64,000 nucleotides of DNA, taken from assembly GCA_002403095.1 (NCBI GenBank), contig DHHC01000019.1, forward strand, positions 1 to 64,000, in the 5' to 3' direction. The notes beneath the pieces were generated by a model, which saw only the letters and a list, made by a program, of their open reading frames with translations, was not told where the DNA came from and searched no databases. The stretch comes from Leptolinea sp. UBA4782. Lineage in GTDB: Bacteria > Chloroflexota > Anaerolineae > Anaerolineales > Anaerolineaceae. Positions 17,025 to 24,957 of the stretch are shown piece by piece. Within the stretch, counting starts at the first letter, position 1. Each line of letters begins with the position of its first letter. Both the position numbers and the translations under genes were made by a program.

Positions 17025-18086
17025 TTACTGCATTACCAGGCTCATGACTGCCTTTTGTACATGCAGCCTGTTCTCTGCCTGATCAAAGATCGCGGATGTC
17101 CAACCGGGTCCGCTGGTCTTGTCCATAACTTCATTGCTCACTTCGTAGCCACGGTCAGCAGGCAGGCAGTGCAGGTAGATGGCTTCCTTGTGGGCAAGCT
17201 TCATGGTATCTGCAGTGCATTTCCAGTCTTTGTGGGCATCGAAGATCTCCTTGGTTTTCTTGGGATCGTTTTCGCCAACAGGAGCCTGGAAGATGGGGGT
17301 AGCGCACCAGGCTTTCGGGTACACTACATGCGCGCCTTCAACACCTTCTTCGAAGTTATCGGTGTATTTGAAGGATCCGCCGGCTGCATCCGCATAGGTC
17401 TTGCACTGTTCCATGATATCGGGAGCCAGTTCCATCCCCTTGGGGTGCGCCAGGGTAACATCCATGCCCAGCATGGTGGCATACAGGATGGCGGATTGGG
17501 GAACGGCACGCGGTTTGTGTACACTGGGGGAATATGCCCAGGACATGGTGAATTTGACGCCCTTGTAGCCGCCAAACTTATCCTTTACGGTCAACACGTC
17601 TGCCAAGCCCTGGAAGGGGTGGTAAATGTCATCTTCCATGTTCAGGACGGGGATATCTGCCCAGCGGGCAAATTCTTTTAACATGGCATGCGCTCCACCG
17701 TACTCCCAGTCAACCGGGTCGCCGTAGCAGCGGATGGCAATCGCATCGCCCATGCGGTCGAGCACGCGGGCAACATCCGATACACGCTCGGTGGTATAGG
17801 CGATCTCGCGTCCTTCCAGGGCGGGTTTGTAGATTTTGTCGGGATCAAGGTAGTGGGCATGCCCGCCTAGCTGGGTCATGCCGGCTTCAAACGAGTTCCT
17901 GGTGCGCAATGACTGGTTGTAGAAGATCATGAACAGCGTTTTTGAACGCAGGAGCTGATCATGATAATTGTTCATGGCGCGGTCTTTCTTCAGTTGCTCC
18001 GCAACCGTTAATACAGTTTCGATTTCCTCGCGCGTAAAATCAGTTTCCGCCAGAAAATCACGACCCTTGAAACTTGTCGTTTTCAT
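17025..18086 (-). CDS. Knotted carbamoyltransferase, YgeW-like
   Basis: This 353-residue protein is of the aspartate/ornithine carbamoyltransferase fold. The carbamoyl-phosphate loop reads SLRTR (59-63) in place of STRTR, and the C-terminal motif is HCLPADRG; both fit the YgeW group better than anabolic OTC. YgeW-type enzymes occur in anaerobic purine and ureide catabolism, where a carbamoylated amino acid is phosphorolysed to carbamoyl phosphate. The gene is divergent from the AOR-hydantoinase operon, across a 254-bp region rich in palindromes. Its ATG has GGAGGAA upstream. Anabolic or acetylornithine carbamoyltransferase activity cannot be ruled out. Confidence 0.82.
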   Translation of the reverse strand: MKTTSFKGRDFLAETDFTREEIETVLTVAEQLKKDRAMNNYHDQLLRSKTLFMIFYNQSLRTRNSFEAGMTQLGGHAHYLDPDKIYKPALEGREIAYTTERVSDVARVLDRMGDAIAIRCYGDPVDWEYGGAHAMLKEFARWADIPVLNMEDDIYHPFQGLADVLTVKDKFGGYKGVKFTMSWAYSPSVHKPRAVPQSAILYATMLGMDVTLAHPKGMELAPDIMEQCKTYADAAGGSFKYTDNFEEGVEGAHVVYPKAWCATPIFQAPVGENDPKKTKEIFDAHKDWKCTADTMKLAHKEAIYLHCLPADRGYEVSNEVMDKTSGPGWTSAIFDQAENRLHVQKAVMSLVMQ

Positions 18087-18143
18087 ACAATTCCTCCGTC
18101 ATTATTGTTGATGATTTATTCCCTGCTGGGAGAGTAACCAGTT

Positions 18144-18172
18144 TTGTTCAGCTCCACTGAATTCTGTATAGT
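18144..18172 (+). promoter_or_regulatory. Upstream plus-strand promoter candidate P1
   Basis: TTGTTC (18144-18149) and TATAGT (18167-18172) are 17 nt apart. The dyad GTATA-N7-TATAC (18166-18182) overlaps the -10, and GATAATATTATC (18185-18196), a perfect 12-bp palindrome, covers the start region. A transcript from here would meet the hairpin at 18236-18270. Confidence 0.45.
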
Positions 18173-18184
18173 ATGAATATACCC

Positions 18185-18196
18185 GATAATATTATC
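18185..18196. promoter_or_regulatory. Perfect palindrome in the divergent control region
   Basis: GATAATATTATC is fully self-complementary and lies about 100 bp before the carbamoyltransferase start and 145 bp before the XRE gene. It is a candidate operator for the XRE-cupin regulator. Confidence 0.45.
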
Positions 18197-18235
18197 ATAA
18201 TCCCAAAACTGCTTCAAGATGCTATTCATCCCAAT

Positions 18236-18270
18236 ATCCGGGCAATTCCTCTAAGGTATTGCCGGATTTT
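18236..18270 (+). terminator. Terminator-like hairpin upstream of the XRE gene
   Basis: ATCCGGGCAAT (18236-18246) pairs with ATTGCCGGAT (18258-18267) with one bulged G, followed by TTTTATTT. It lies between candidate promoters P1 and P2 and could attenuate or insulate. Confidence 0.5.
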
Positions 18271-18303
18271 ATTTACTAATGCTGAACAGATATCAAATGT
18301 CAC

Positions 18304-18333
18304 TTGACAGATTATATGCCAATTTTCTATACT
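18304..18333 (+). promoter_or_regulatory. Promoter P2 of the XRE-AOR operon, leaderless
   Basis: TTGACA (18304-18309) and TATACT (18328-18333) are spaced 18 nt apart. The -10 ends 7 nt before the ATG at 18341, so transcription should begin at or next to the start codon. Confidence 0.7.
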
Positions 18334-18340
18334 TGGAAAC

Positions 18341-18877
18341 ATGATAGGAAAAAAGATCCGCGAAAAACGTAAAGAAGCCGGCTTGAGCCTGCGCGAACTG
18401 GGAGGGTTGACTGGTCTGACTGCCAGCTTTCTCAGCCAGGTGGAGAATGATGCAACCTCCCCTTCAATTAGCTCCCTGCAGCGTATTGCCACTGCCCTGA
18501 AAACACCTGTATTTACCTTTCTGAACGGTGAAGAACAAACCGAGATCCTGGTGCGCAAGAACAACCGTAAAAAGCTCAGCATCCCCTCCAGCAAAGTCGA
18601 GTATGAGCTGCTCACTAACGACCTCAATCACAAACTTGGCTGCTTCCTGATCCGCTTGAAACCCGGAACCAGGCAAAAAACTCAGCAGCTCTACCAGCAA
18701 ACTGAAGAAGTAATGATCGTGCTGCAGGGCAGATTGGAGATCGTGCTGGGTGAGCATACCTATCTGCTTGAACCCGGTGACAGCATCCATTACGAAGGCA
18801 GCAACTTGCGCTCATTTGCATCCGCAGGCAGCGAAGAACTCCAGGTCATCTGCATGATGACCCCGCCTGCATTCTAG
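18341..18877 (+). CDS. XRE-family regulator with C-terminal cupin
   Basis: This 178-residue regulator has an N-terminal helix-turn-helix (about 3-58: IGKKIREKRKEAGLSLRELGGLTGLTASFLSQVENDATSPSISSLQRIATAL) and a C-terminal cupin sensor (about 105-175: MIVLQGRLEIVLGEHTYLLEPGDSIHYEGSNLRSF). This architecture (PuuR/SutR-like) usually senses a small metabolite and represses or activates an adjacent catabolic operon. It is the first gene before the AOR-hydantoinase genes (21-nt gap) and probably controls them and the divergent carbamoyltransferase. It appears to be translated from a leaderless mRNA. Confidence 0.9.
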   Translation: MIGKKIREKRKEAGLSLRELGGLTGLTASFLSQVENDATSPSISSLQRIATALKTPVFTFLNGEEQTEILVRKNNRKKLSIPSSKVEYELLTNDLNHKLGCFLIRLKPGTRQKTQQLYQQTEEVMIVLQGRLEIVLGEHTYLLEPGDSIHYEGSNLRSFASAGSEELQVICMMTPPAF

Positions 18878-18898
18878 GTTATCCATGAAAGGATATCC

Positions 18899-20776
18899 TT
18901 GGGCATTACCGCAACTGTCAACCTGACCACTGGTGAAATTACCCATAAAACGACAGATCCCGAACTGCAGCGCAAATTCCTGGGTGGCAGGGGGCTGGGT
19001 GCAGCTTACTTATTCCAGCTCGTCCCCCCTGATGTGCAGCCATTTGATGCAGAGAACTGCCTGATCTTCACCTCTGGTCCGTTAAACGGTACTCCCTGGC
19101 CGACCTCCTCGCGTTATCACGTTACCTTCAAATCTCCAGCCACCGGGGCATACGGGTACGCCAACGCGGGCGGACACTTTGGACCGGAACTGAACCGGGC
19201 AGGGTATGATGCGGTCATTGTTACCGGTAAGGCCCTTACGCCGGTGTACATCCAGATCCTGGAAGAAGAAATTTCCATCCTCCCGGCAGAAGAATTCTGG
19301 GGCAAACCAACATCTTTCATTGAAGGCAACTTGAAGACCCAGGGTGGAGGCAGGGTGGCAGCCATCGGCCAGGCGGGTGAGAACCTGGCGAGGATGGCAG
19401 CCATCATCAACGACGGCGGCAGGGCAGCAGCCCGCACCGGACCCGGGGCGGTAATGGGCAGCAAGAACCTCAAAGCGCTGCATGTGATTGGTACAAAAAA
19501 GCCTGTCCTGACCCCTACATTTTCAGAACTGGCACGCAAGACCAGCCAGTACCTGACCAGCCACCCAGATTCTCAGTCGCTCATGGACGGCTCAACCCTG
19601 TTCCTGATGGGCATAAAGAACATGGTAGCCGATCTGCCTGCAAGAAACCACCAGTCTGCCCAGGTAACCTATATTTCAAACCTCGACCAGAAAGCCTTCG
19701 AACAAAAATGGATCAAGCGCAAAGGCTGCTCAGCCTGCCCAATGCGCTGTTCACGGATTTCTAAAGGAATTACATCTGATGGTGAAATCATTATTGAAGG
19801 CCCCGAGTATGAAACCACAGATGCCCTTGGGCCGATGGTGGACAACAATGACCCGGATGTGGTCATCCAGGCCAACCATTTGTGCAATGAATACGGCCTT
19901 GACACTATCTCGACCGGGGTATGTATTGCTTTTGCAATGGAATGCCATCAACGCGGCATTTTGGATGACCCGCATTTCAGCCTGGAATGGGGAGACCCCA
20001 CCTCCATTTTGGGCTTGATCGAAGCCATCGCCTTGCGCAAAGGCCTGGGGGATGTCCTGGCAGAAGGGGTTGCCCGCGCGGCTGAGGTGATCGGCAAGGG
20101 AGCAGACCGCTTCGCCCTGCACGTTAAAGGCGTGGAAATGCCCCGCCAGGAGCCGCGGGTTTCAAAGGCATTTGGGCTGGGCCATGCCACCAGCAACCGC
20201 GGTGCAGACCACATGTATGGACTTCCAGGGATGGATTCTGCAGGACTGTGGGATGCTGCCCGCAAGATCTTCCCGGAGGAGATCCTGCCTGAATTGATGG
20301 ACAGCCTGGATGAAACATATAAACCTGACCTGCTTGAGTACGGCGAGAACTTTTGTGCAGTGGTAGATTCGCTCGGCCTGTGCAAATTCAGCACAGCCCA
20401 AACTTACGTGGTTATGGTGGATGAAATCGCAGCCGGACTTCACGCACTTGGTATACCTGTCAGCGCTGCCGACCTGCTGCAGGCTGGAGAGCGAATTGTC
20501 AACCTGGAACGGTTGTATAACATCCGGCATGGATTCGGCAGCCATCTCGACACCCTGCCTGGCCGTTTTATCGAAGAACCCCTGGAAGTGTTCGAATTTA
20601 CACCGGGAGATACCGGCCAGGATGCAATCCGTTCACAGGCGCCTGTAGCCACCGCTGCAATCCAGGATTTTCCTGCCATGCTGCAGCGTTATTACTGGCT
20701 GCGCGGCTGGAGTGTGGACGGAAAACCCACACCTGATACCCTCGAAAGATTGGAGCTGATAGATTATGGAATTTGA
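18899..20776 (+). CDS. Aldehyde ferredoxin oxidoreductase family protein (AOR 1)
   Basis: This 625-residue tungsto-bispterin enzyme has the N-terminal AOR domain (LGGRGLGAAYLF; NAGGHFGPELNRAGYDAVIVTGKA) with AGENLARMAAIINDGGRAAARTGPGAVMGSKNLKAL. The 4Fe-4S ligands are present as Cys277-x2-Cys280-x3-Cys284 plus Cys495, the same spacing class as the Pyrococcus enzyme. AORs oxidise aldehydes to acids, or reduce acids, with ferredoxin. The start is TTG at 18899, with AAAGGA upstream; no in-frame ATG or GTG fits. The 3' end overlaps the hydantoinase start by 11 nt. The substrate is not predictable. Confidence 0.92.
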   Translation: MGITATVNLTTGEITHKTTDPELQRKFLGGRGLGAAYLFQLVPPDVQPFDAENCLIFTSGPLNGTPWPTSSRYHVTFKSPATGAYGYANAGGHFGPELNRAGYDAVIVTGKALTPVYIQILEEEISILPAEEFWGKPTSFIEGNLKTQGGGRVAAIGQAGENLARMAAIINDGGRAAARTGPGAVMGSKNLKALHVIGTKKPVLTPTFSELARKTSQYLTSHPDSQSLMDGSTLFLMGIKNMVADLPARNHQSAQVTYISNLDQKAFEQKWIKRKGCSACPMRCSRISKGITSDGEIIIEGPEYETTDALGPMVDNNDPDVVIQANHLCNEYGLDTISTGVCIAFAMECHQRGILDDPHFSLEWGDPTSILGLIEAIALRKGLGDVLAEGVARAAEVIGKGADRFALHVKGVEMPRQEPRVSKAFGLGHATSNRGADHMYGLPGMDSAGLWDAARKIFPEEILPELMDSLDETYKPDLLEYGENFCAVVDSLGLCKFSTAQTYVVMVDEIAAGLHALGIPVSAADLLQAGERIVNLERLYNIRHGFGSHLDTLPGRFIEEPLEVFEFTPGDTGQDAIRSQAPVATAAIQDFPAMLQRYYWLRGWSVDGKPTPDTLERLELIDYGI

Positions 20777-22148
20777 TCTGGTCATTCGTAACGGCAGGGT
20801 TATTACCAGCCGGGGAGAAATATCCGCAGATGTTGGCATCAAGGGTGAGAATATCTCCGCGATTGAGAAGGACCTACATGGACGGGATGAAATCGATGCG
20901 GCTGGTATGCTGGTGCTGCCAGGCGGGATTGACCCGCATGTGCACCTGCAAATGCCAGTCGGCGAGACAGCCTCAAGCGACGATTGGTTCACCGGTACCC
21001 GCGCGGCAGCCTGCGGCGGAACCACCACGGTGATTGACTTCGTGGAGCCCGAACCCGGCGACAGCCTGCAGGCCGCCCTGGAAAAGCGCAAGGCTGAGGC
21101 GAATGGCAAAGCAGTGATCGACTTTGGCCTGCACATGACCATTACCAACGCGGAAACCCGCACACTTTCACAGATTGAAGGTATGGTCAATGAAGGTGTT
21201 ACTTCATATAAAACATATTCGACCTACGACGGGTTTAAGCTCAACGATGCAGAATTCCTGCAGGTGCTTACCACCGTGCATGAATCAGGCGGGATTGTGC
21301 TGGTACATGCCGAAAACGACGCCGCCATCGCCTACCTGAAAGCCAGGCTGGTTGCAGCGGGTAAGAAAGATCCGGCTTACCATGCCGTTTCCCGGCCGGC
21401 TGTTACTGAAGTGGAAGCAGTCACGCGCGCCCTGGCACTTGCAGAAGTTGCACAGGCAAACCTGTATCTGGTACATCTCTCCACTGCCGGGGCTATCCAA
21501 GCAGTGCGCACTGCCCAGACGCGCGGGGTGCATGCCTTTGCTGAAACCTGCCCCCAGTACCTGCTACTGGATGAACGAGAGTTGCTGCGGCTTGATTTCG
21601 AAGGCGCGAAATTTGTCTGCTCGCCTCCCTTGCGCAGTGCTATCGAACAGCCCGAAATTTGGGAAGGCCTGGCAGATGGGACCGTCAGCACCGTCGGCAC
21701 GGACCACTGCCCCTTCTTCTTTAAAGGGCAGAAGGAACTCGGGCGTGATACTTTCACCAAAATACCAGGTGGGCTGCCGGGCATCGAAAGCCGCCTGGCG
21801 CTCCTGCATACGTTCGGGGTACGGACCGGCAGGCTTTCACTGCCTCGCTGGGTGGATGTTTGTTCCAGCCTGCCAGCCAGGATCTTTGGTTTATACCCGC
21901 AAAAAGGCGCTTTGGAACCCGGCTCGGATGCGGATGTGGTGGTTTTTGACCCGGAAAAGAAAGTGCAGCTGACCCGCTCTAAACTGCATGAAAATGTGGA
22001 CTATACCCCATATGAAGGATTCCAGTTAACCGGCTATCCCGTTATCACCATCACCCGTGGTAAGGTCATCCACAAGGACGGCGCTTTCACCGGCGCTGCA
22101 GGTTCAGGCAGGTTCCTCTTCCGGCAGAAAGGCGATTATGGTTCTTGA
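20766..22148 (+). CDS. Dihydropyrimidinase/D-hydantoinase family amidohydrolase
   Basis: This 460-residue cyclic amidohydrolase hydrolyses a ring amide such as dihydrouracil, hydantoin or a related ureide. All dinuclear-zinc ligands are visible: His58-x-His60 (DPHVHL), carboxylated Lys149 (TSYKTYSTYDG), His181, His237 and Asp313 (GTDHCPF). It overlaps AOR 1 by 11 nt and the ferredoxin gene by 11 nt, so it is translationally coupled to both. A hydantoinase inside an AOR operon is unusual and suggests that ring opening and a tungsten redox step belong to one pathway. Allantoinase is less likely given the overall sequence but cannot be excluded. Confidence 0.92.
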   Translation: MEFDLVIRNGRVITSRGEISADVGIKGENISAIEKDLHGRDEIDAAGMLVLPGGIDPHVHLQMPVGETASSDDWFTGTRAAACGGTTTVIDFVEPEPGDSLQAALEKRKAEANGKAVIDFGLHMTITNAETRTLSQIEGMVNEGVTSYKTYSTYDGFKLNDAEFLQVLTTVHESGGIVLVHAENDAAIAYLKARLVAAGKKDPAYHAVSRPAVTEVEAVTRALALAEVAQANLYLVHLSTAGAIQAVRTAQTRGVHAFAETCPQYLLLDERELLRLDFEGAKFVCSPPLRSAIEQPEIWEGLADGTVSTVGTDHCPFFFKGQKELGRDTFTKIPGGLPGIESRLALLHTFGVRTGRLSLPRWVDVCSSLPARIFGLYPQKGALEPGSDADVVVFDPEKKVQLTRSKLHENVDYTPYEGFQLTGYPVITITRGKVIHKDGAFTGAAGSGRFLFRQKGDYGS

Positions 22149-22662
22149 CATAGACCCCCAGAAATGCACCGGCTGCTTGGCTTGTGTGGTGTTTTGCTCT
22201 TTGCAGCACGAAGATCAGGTAAGTACCCAGCTTTCCCGCATCCAGATCTTGCACGATGAAAACCGTATAGTGCTGCTGCCAATCACCTGCATCCCCTGTG
22301 ATGACAAACCCTGCATCCCGGTTTGCCCGGAAGGCGCCATTGCAGTCAATAACCTTGGTGTAGTGATTATCACAGAAGCCCTGTGCACCGGCTGCGGGAG
22401 ATGTGCGCGGGCATGTGAGATCGGTGCCATCAGAGTCCAACGCCTGCCTGGCAGAGGAAAAAATGGGCGCCTGGTTTCCCTGAAGTGCGACCTGTGCGGC
22501 GGCGATCCGTGGTGCATCAAAGCCTGTTCGTTCGATGCCATTCGCAAGGTGGATGAAATGCAGGGCGGGCAAGCAGTTTACGATCAATTGAATACAGCCC
22601 GCCGGGAGCTGACCGCCCAGCTTGAAGATGCAGGTGTCCTGCAGTCCAGGAGGTCAACATGA
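22138..22662 (+). CDS. 4Fe-4S ferredoxin-type electron carrier (HycB/AorA-like)
   Basis: This 174-residue protein has four Cys-rich cluster motifs in the usual pattern: CTGCLACVVFC, CIPCDDKPCIPVCPEGAI, CTGCGRCARACEIGAI and CDLCGGDPWCIKACSFDAI. It resembles the electron-transfer subunits of molybdo- and tungsto-enzymes, including the AorA subunit type. I set the start at ATG 22138, just before the first cysteine motif; the longer frame from 22057 would overlap the hydantoinase by 92 bp. It is placed between the two AOR genes and probably carries electrons for one or both. The stop overlaps the next ATG (ATGA). Confidence 0.92.
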   Translation: MVLDIDPQKCTGCLACVVFCSLQHEDQVSTQLSRIQILHDENRIVLLPITCIPCDDKPCIPVCPEGAIAVNNLGVVIITEALCTGCGRCARACEIGAIRVQRLPGRGKNGRLVSLKCDLCGGDPWCIKACSFDAIRKVDEMQGGQAVYDQLNTARRELTAQLEDAGVLQSRRST

Positions 22663-24650
22663 GCACTTTCCCTTACCAGGGGTATGCCGGGCAGTACCTG
22701 CGCATCAACCTGACCAGCGGAACGATCTCGAAGCTGCCGCTGCCTTTGGAATGGGTTGAGAACTACCTGGGCGGAAACGGGATCGGCACCCGCATCCTGT
22801 GGGATGAAGTCCCTCCCGAGGTTGACCCGCTTTCACCTGAAAACAAACTGATCGTAGCCACCGGTCCCCTGTGCGGCGGGCCGATGCCGAATTCCGGCCG
22901 GCTGGAGTTTATCGCCAAAAGCCCGCTTACTGGCATGTACGGTGATGCCAATGCCGGCGGTCACTTCGGACCTGAGCTTAAGTATGCCGGCTATGACCTG
23001 ATCGTTTTTGAAGGGAAAGCTCCTGAACCGGTTTACCTTTGGATCAAGGACAATGTTGTGGGACTTCGTTCCGCAGCTGACCTGTGGGGGAAAGGTGTCT
23101 TTGAGACGGAAACACGATTGAAAAGCCTGGCGAAAGACCCTGAGCTGAAGGTGGCAGCCATTGGTCCGGCAGGAGAGAATCTCGTGCGCTTTGCCAGCAT
23201 CCAGGTCACTTACCGGCGCAGTGCAGCCCGCACCGGCATTGGGGCGGTGATGGGTTCAAAAAACTTGAAAGCGATTGCCGTGCGCGGTACAGGTGCAATC
23301 CCTGTAGCCGAACCGGTTAAGTTGATGGAGCATTCCTTCAACCTGCATGAAGTCATCCGCAGGAACGAATTCTACCCCGGGGTACACCGTTACGGCACAC
23401 CTGGGCTGGTTACCCTGATGCAGCCGATGGGGCGATTCCCAACCCGCAACTACCAGTTTGGGAGTTTTGACGGTTTTGAAGAGATCGCTGGCGAACAGTT
23501 GCGCGAAGACCACATTAACCGGGATGTCTCCTGTTTCAATTGCCCGGTAGCCTGTGATAAAGTGTACGAAGTTACCTCCGGTGAATGCAAAGGGGTGCTC
23601 AATGCAAGCGTGGAGTATGAAACCCTCAACTCTTTAGGGGCTCGTATTTGCAACCGCAACCTGCCGGCTTTGCTGAAAGGCAACGAGATCTGTGACGACC
23701 TGGGGATGGATACCATCTCTGCCGGTGGCGCGATAGCATTTGCCTTCGAACTGGCTGAAAAAGGAATTTTCCTTGAATCCCCTTACGAGGGAGTACACCT
23801 TGAATGGGGCAATCACCAGGCCATGATCGAATTACTGCTGCGGATGGCATTGCGCCAGGGGGAGCTGGGCAACCTGCTGGCAGAAGGGACCTCGCACGCC
23901 GCCAGGATACTGGGCGGGGATGCACCGAAATATGCCATGCACGTCAAGGGACAGGATATCGCAGCCCAGGACGGGCGCGCTCAGCAATCGATGGGCTTGG
24001 CGCACGTCACTTCAAGCCGCGGAGCAGACCACTTGAAAGCCTTTCCTGTGCTGGATGAAACCGGGTACCCTTCTGAGGGTGTGCGGCGTTACGGCCAGGA
24101 ATATATGCCCGAGCTGGTTGAGCCGCTGGCTGTGAAATATAAAGCCATGCTGGTGAAAGACGGGGAGGATTACGGGGCCATTATCGATTCGGTCGGCACC
24201 TGCAAATCCGGCGGCACTTTCGTGATGGCAGCCATCTACTGGCAGGAAACAGCAGATGCAATCACCTATACCACCAGCATGGAAATGGATATTGACCGGC
24301 TGAAAACCATTGGCGAGCGGATTTACAACCTGCAGCGCATGTACAACGCCATGCATGGAATTGACCGCAAAGACGATGTCCTTCCCTGGCGCTTTACCCT
24401 GATGCCCTCCACTTCCGGCAACGCCAGCGGCAGCACCTGCCGGTTGGATCTCACCCTGCCGGATTACTACCAGCTGCGCAGCTGGGATCCGGAATCCGGC
24501 CTCCCCACCGCTGAAACCACCGACCGCCTTGGATTGGCGACTGAACACTTGCAGATGCAGCAACAGGTGGAAAGCGGCAGGGCAGCCAGCATCAGGGCTG
24601 AAATGACCTGGGCTGCCCCCTACACCGATGGAGTTCCAGCAGAACGATGA
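22659..24650 (+). CDS. Aldehyde ferredoxin oxidoreductase family protein (AOR 2)
   Basis: This second, diverged AOR has 663 residues. Core motifs are kept (GGNGIGTRILWDEV; NAGGHFGPELKYAGYDLIVFEGKA; RRSAARTGIGAVMGSKNLKAIAVRG), as are the cluster ligands Cys292-x2-Cys295-x3-Cys299 and Cys515. Compared with AOR 1 it is longer at the C terminus. It is translationally coupled to the ferredoxin upstream and the MoaD-like gene downstream (ATGA overlaps on both sides). The two AORs may form a hetero-assembly or catalyse successive steps. The substrate is unknown. Confidence 0.92.
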   Translation: MSTFPYQGYAGQYLRINLTSGTISKLPLPLEWVENYLGGNGIGTRILWDEVPPEVDPLSPENKLIVATGPLCGGPMPNSGRLEFIAKSPLTGMYGDANAGGHFGPELKYAGYDLIVFEGKAPEPVYLWIKDNVVGLRSAADLWGKGVFETETRLKSLAKDPELKVAAIGPAGENLVRFASIQVTYRRSAARTGIGAVMGSKNLKAIAVRGTGAIPVAEPVKLMEHSFNLHEVIRRNEFYPGVHRYGTPGLVTLMQPMGRFPTRNYQFGSFDGFEEIAGEQLREDHINRDVSCFNCPVACDKVYEVTSGECKGVLNASVEYETLNSLGARICNRNLPALLKGNEICDDLGMDTISAGGAIAFAFELAEKGIFLESPYEGVHLEWGNHQAMIELLLRMALRQGELGNLLAEGTSHAARILGGDAPKYAMHVKGQDIAAQDGRAQQSMGLAHVTSSRGADHLKAFPVLDETGYPSEGVRRYGQEYMPELVEPLAVKYKAMLVKDGEDYGAIIDSVGTCKSGGTFVMAAIYWQETADAITYTTSMEMDIDRLKTIGERIYNLQRMYNAMHGIDRKDDVLPWRFTLMPSTSGNASGSTCRLDLTLPDYYQLRSWDPESGLPTAETTDRLGLATEHLQMQQQVESGRAASIRAEMTWAAPYTDGVPAER

Positions 24651-24928
24651 TCACCATCCGTGTGCGTTACTTCAATATCCTGAGCACTTTCACCAGCTGC
24701 AAGGAGGAAACCGTATCTTTCCCGGCTGCACCTTCGCTGCTGGAACTTCTCCAGTTTTTGGCTGCAAAATACCCGGGCGGATTTACCCAGGTTGCACTGC
24801 TGGAGGGAAAGCTGGCTCCCCACCTGCGTATTTTTATCAATAACAAACCGCACGGCTGGCAGGATGGCGAAACCCTGGTAAATGACGGCGATGAGGTGAT
24901 GCTCTTCCCTGCTGTGGCTGGCGGATAA
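24647..24928 (+). CDS. MoaD/ThiS-family sulfur-carrier protein
   Basis: This 93-residue beta-grasp protein, ITIRVRYFNILSTF...LLELLQFLAAKYP...RIFINNKPHGWQDGETLVNDGDEVMLFPAVAGG, ends in the Gly-Gly tail that is adenylated and thiocarboxylated. MoaD proteins donate sulfur to the pterin dithiolene of molybdenum and tungsten cofactors. As the last gene of the AOR operon, with an ATGA overlap, it is probably a dedicated carrier for the tungstopterin of the two AORs. No moaE, moeB or other cofactor gene is in the window. Confidence 0.9.
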   Translation: MITIRVRYFNILSTFTSCKEETVSFPAAPSLLELLQFLAAKYPGGFTQVALLEGKLAPHLRIFINNKPHGWQDGETLVNDGDEVMLFPAVAGG

Positions 24929-24940
24929 GCTGGCACAGAA

Positions 24941-24956
24941 CCTGCAACCTTGCAGG
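24941..24956 (+). promoter_or_regulatory. Inverted repeat directly before the M23-like gene
   Basis: CCTGCAA (24941-24947) and TTGCAGG (24950-24956) are perfect arms around 2 nt, ending one base before the ATG at 24958. No Shine-Dalgarno site is visible, so the repeat occupies the ribosome-binding region. Confidence 0.4.
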
Positions 24957-24957
24957 C

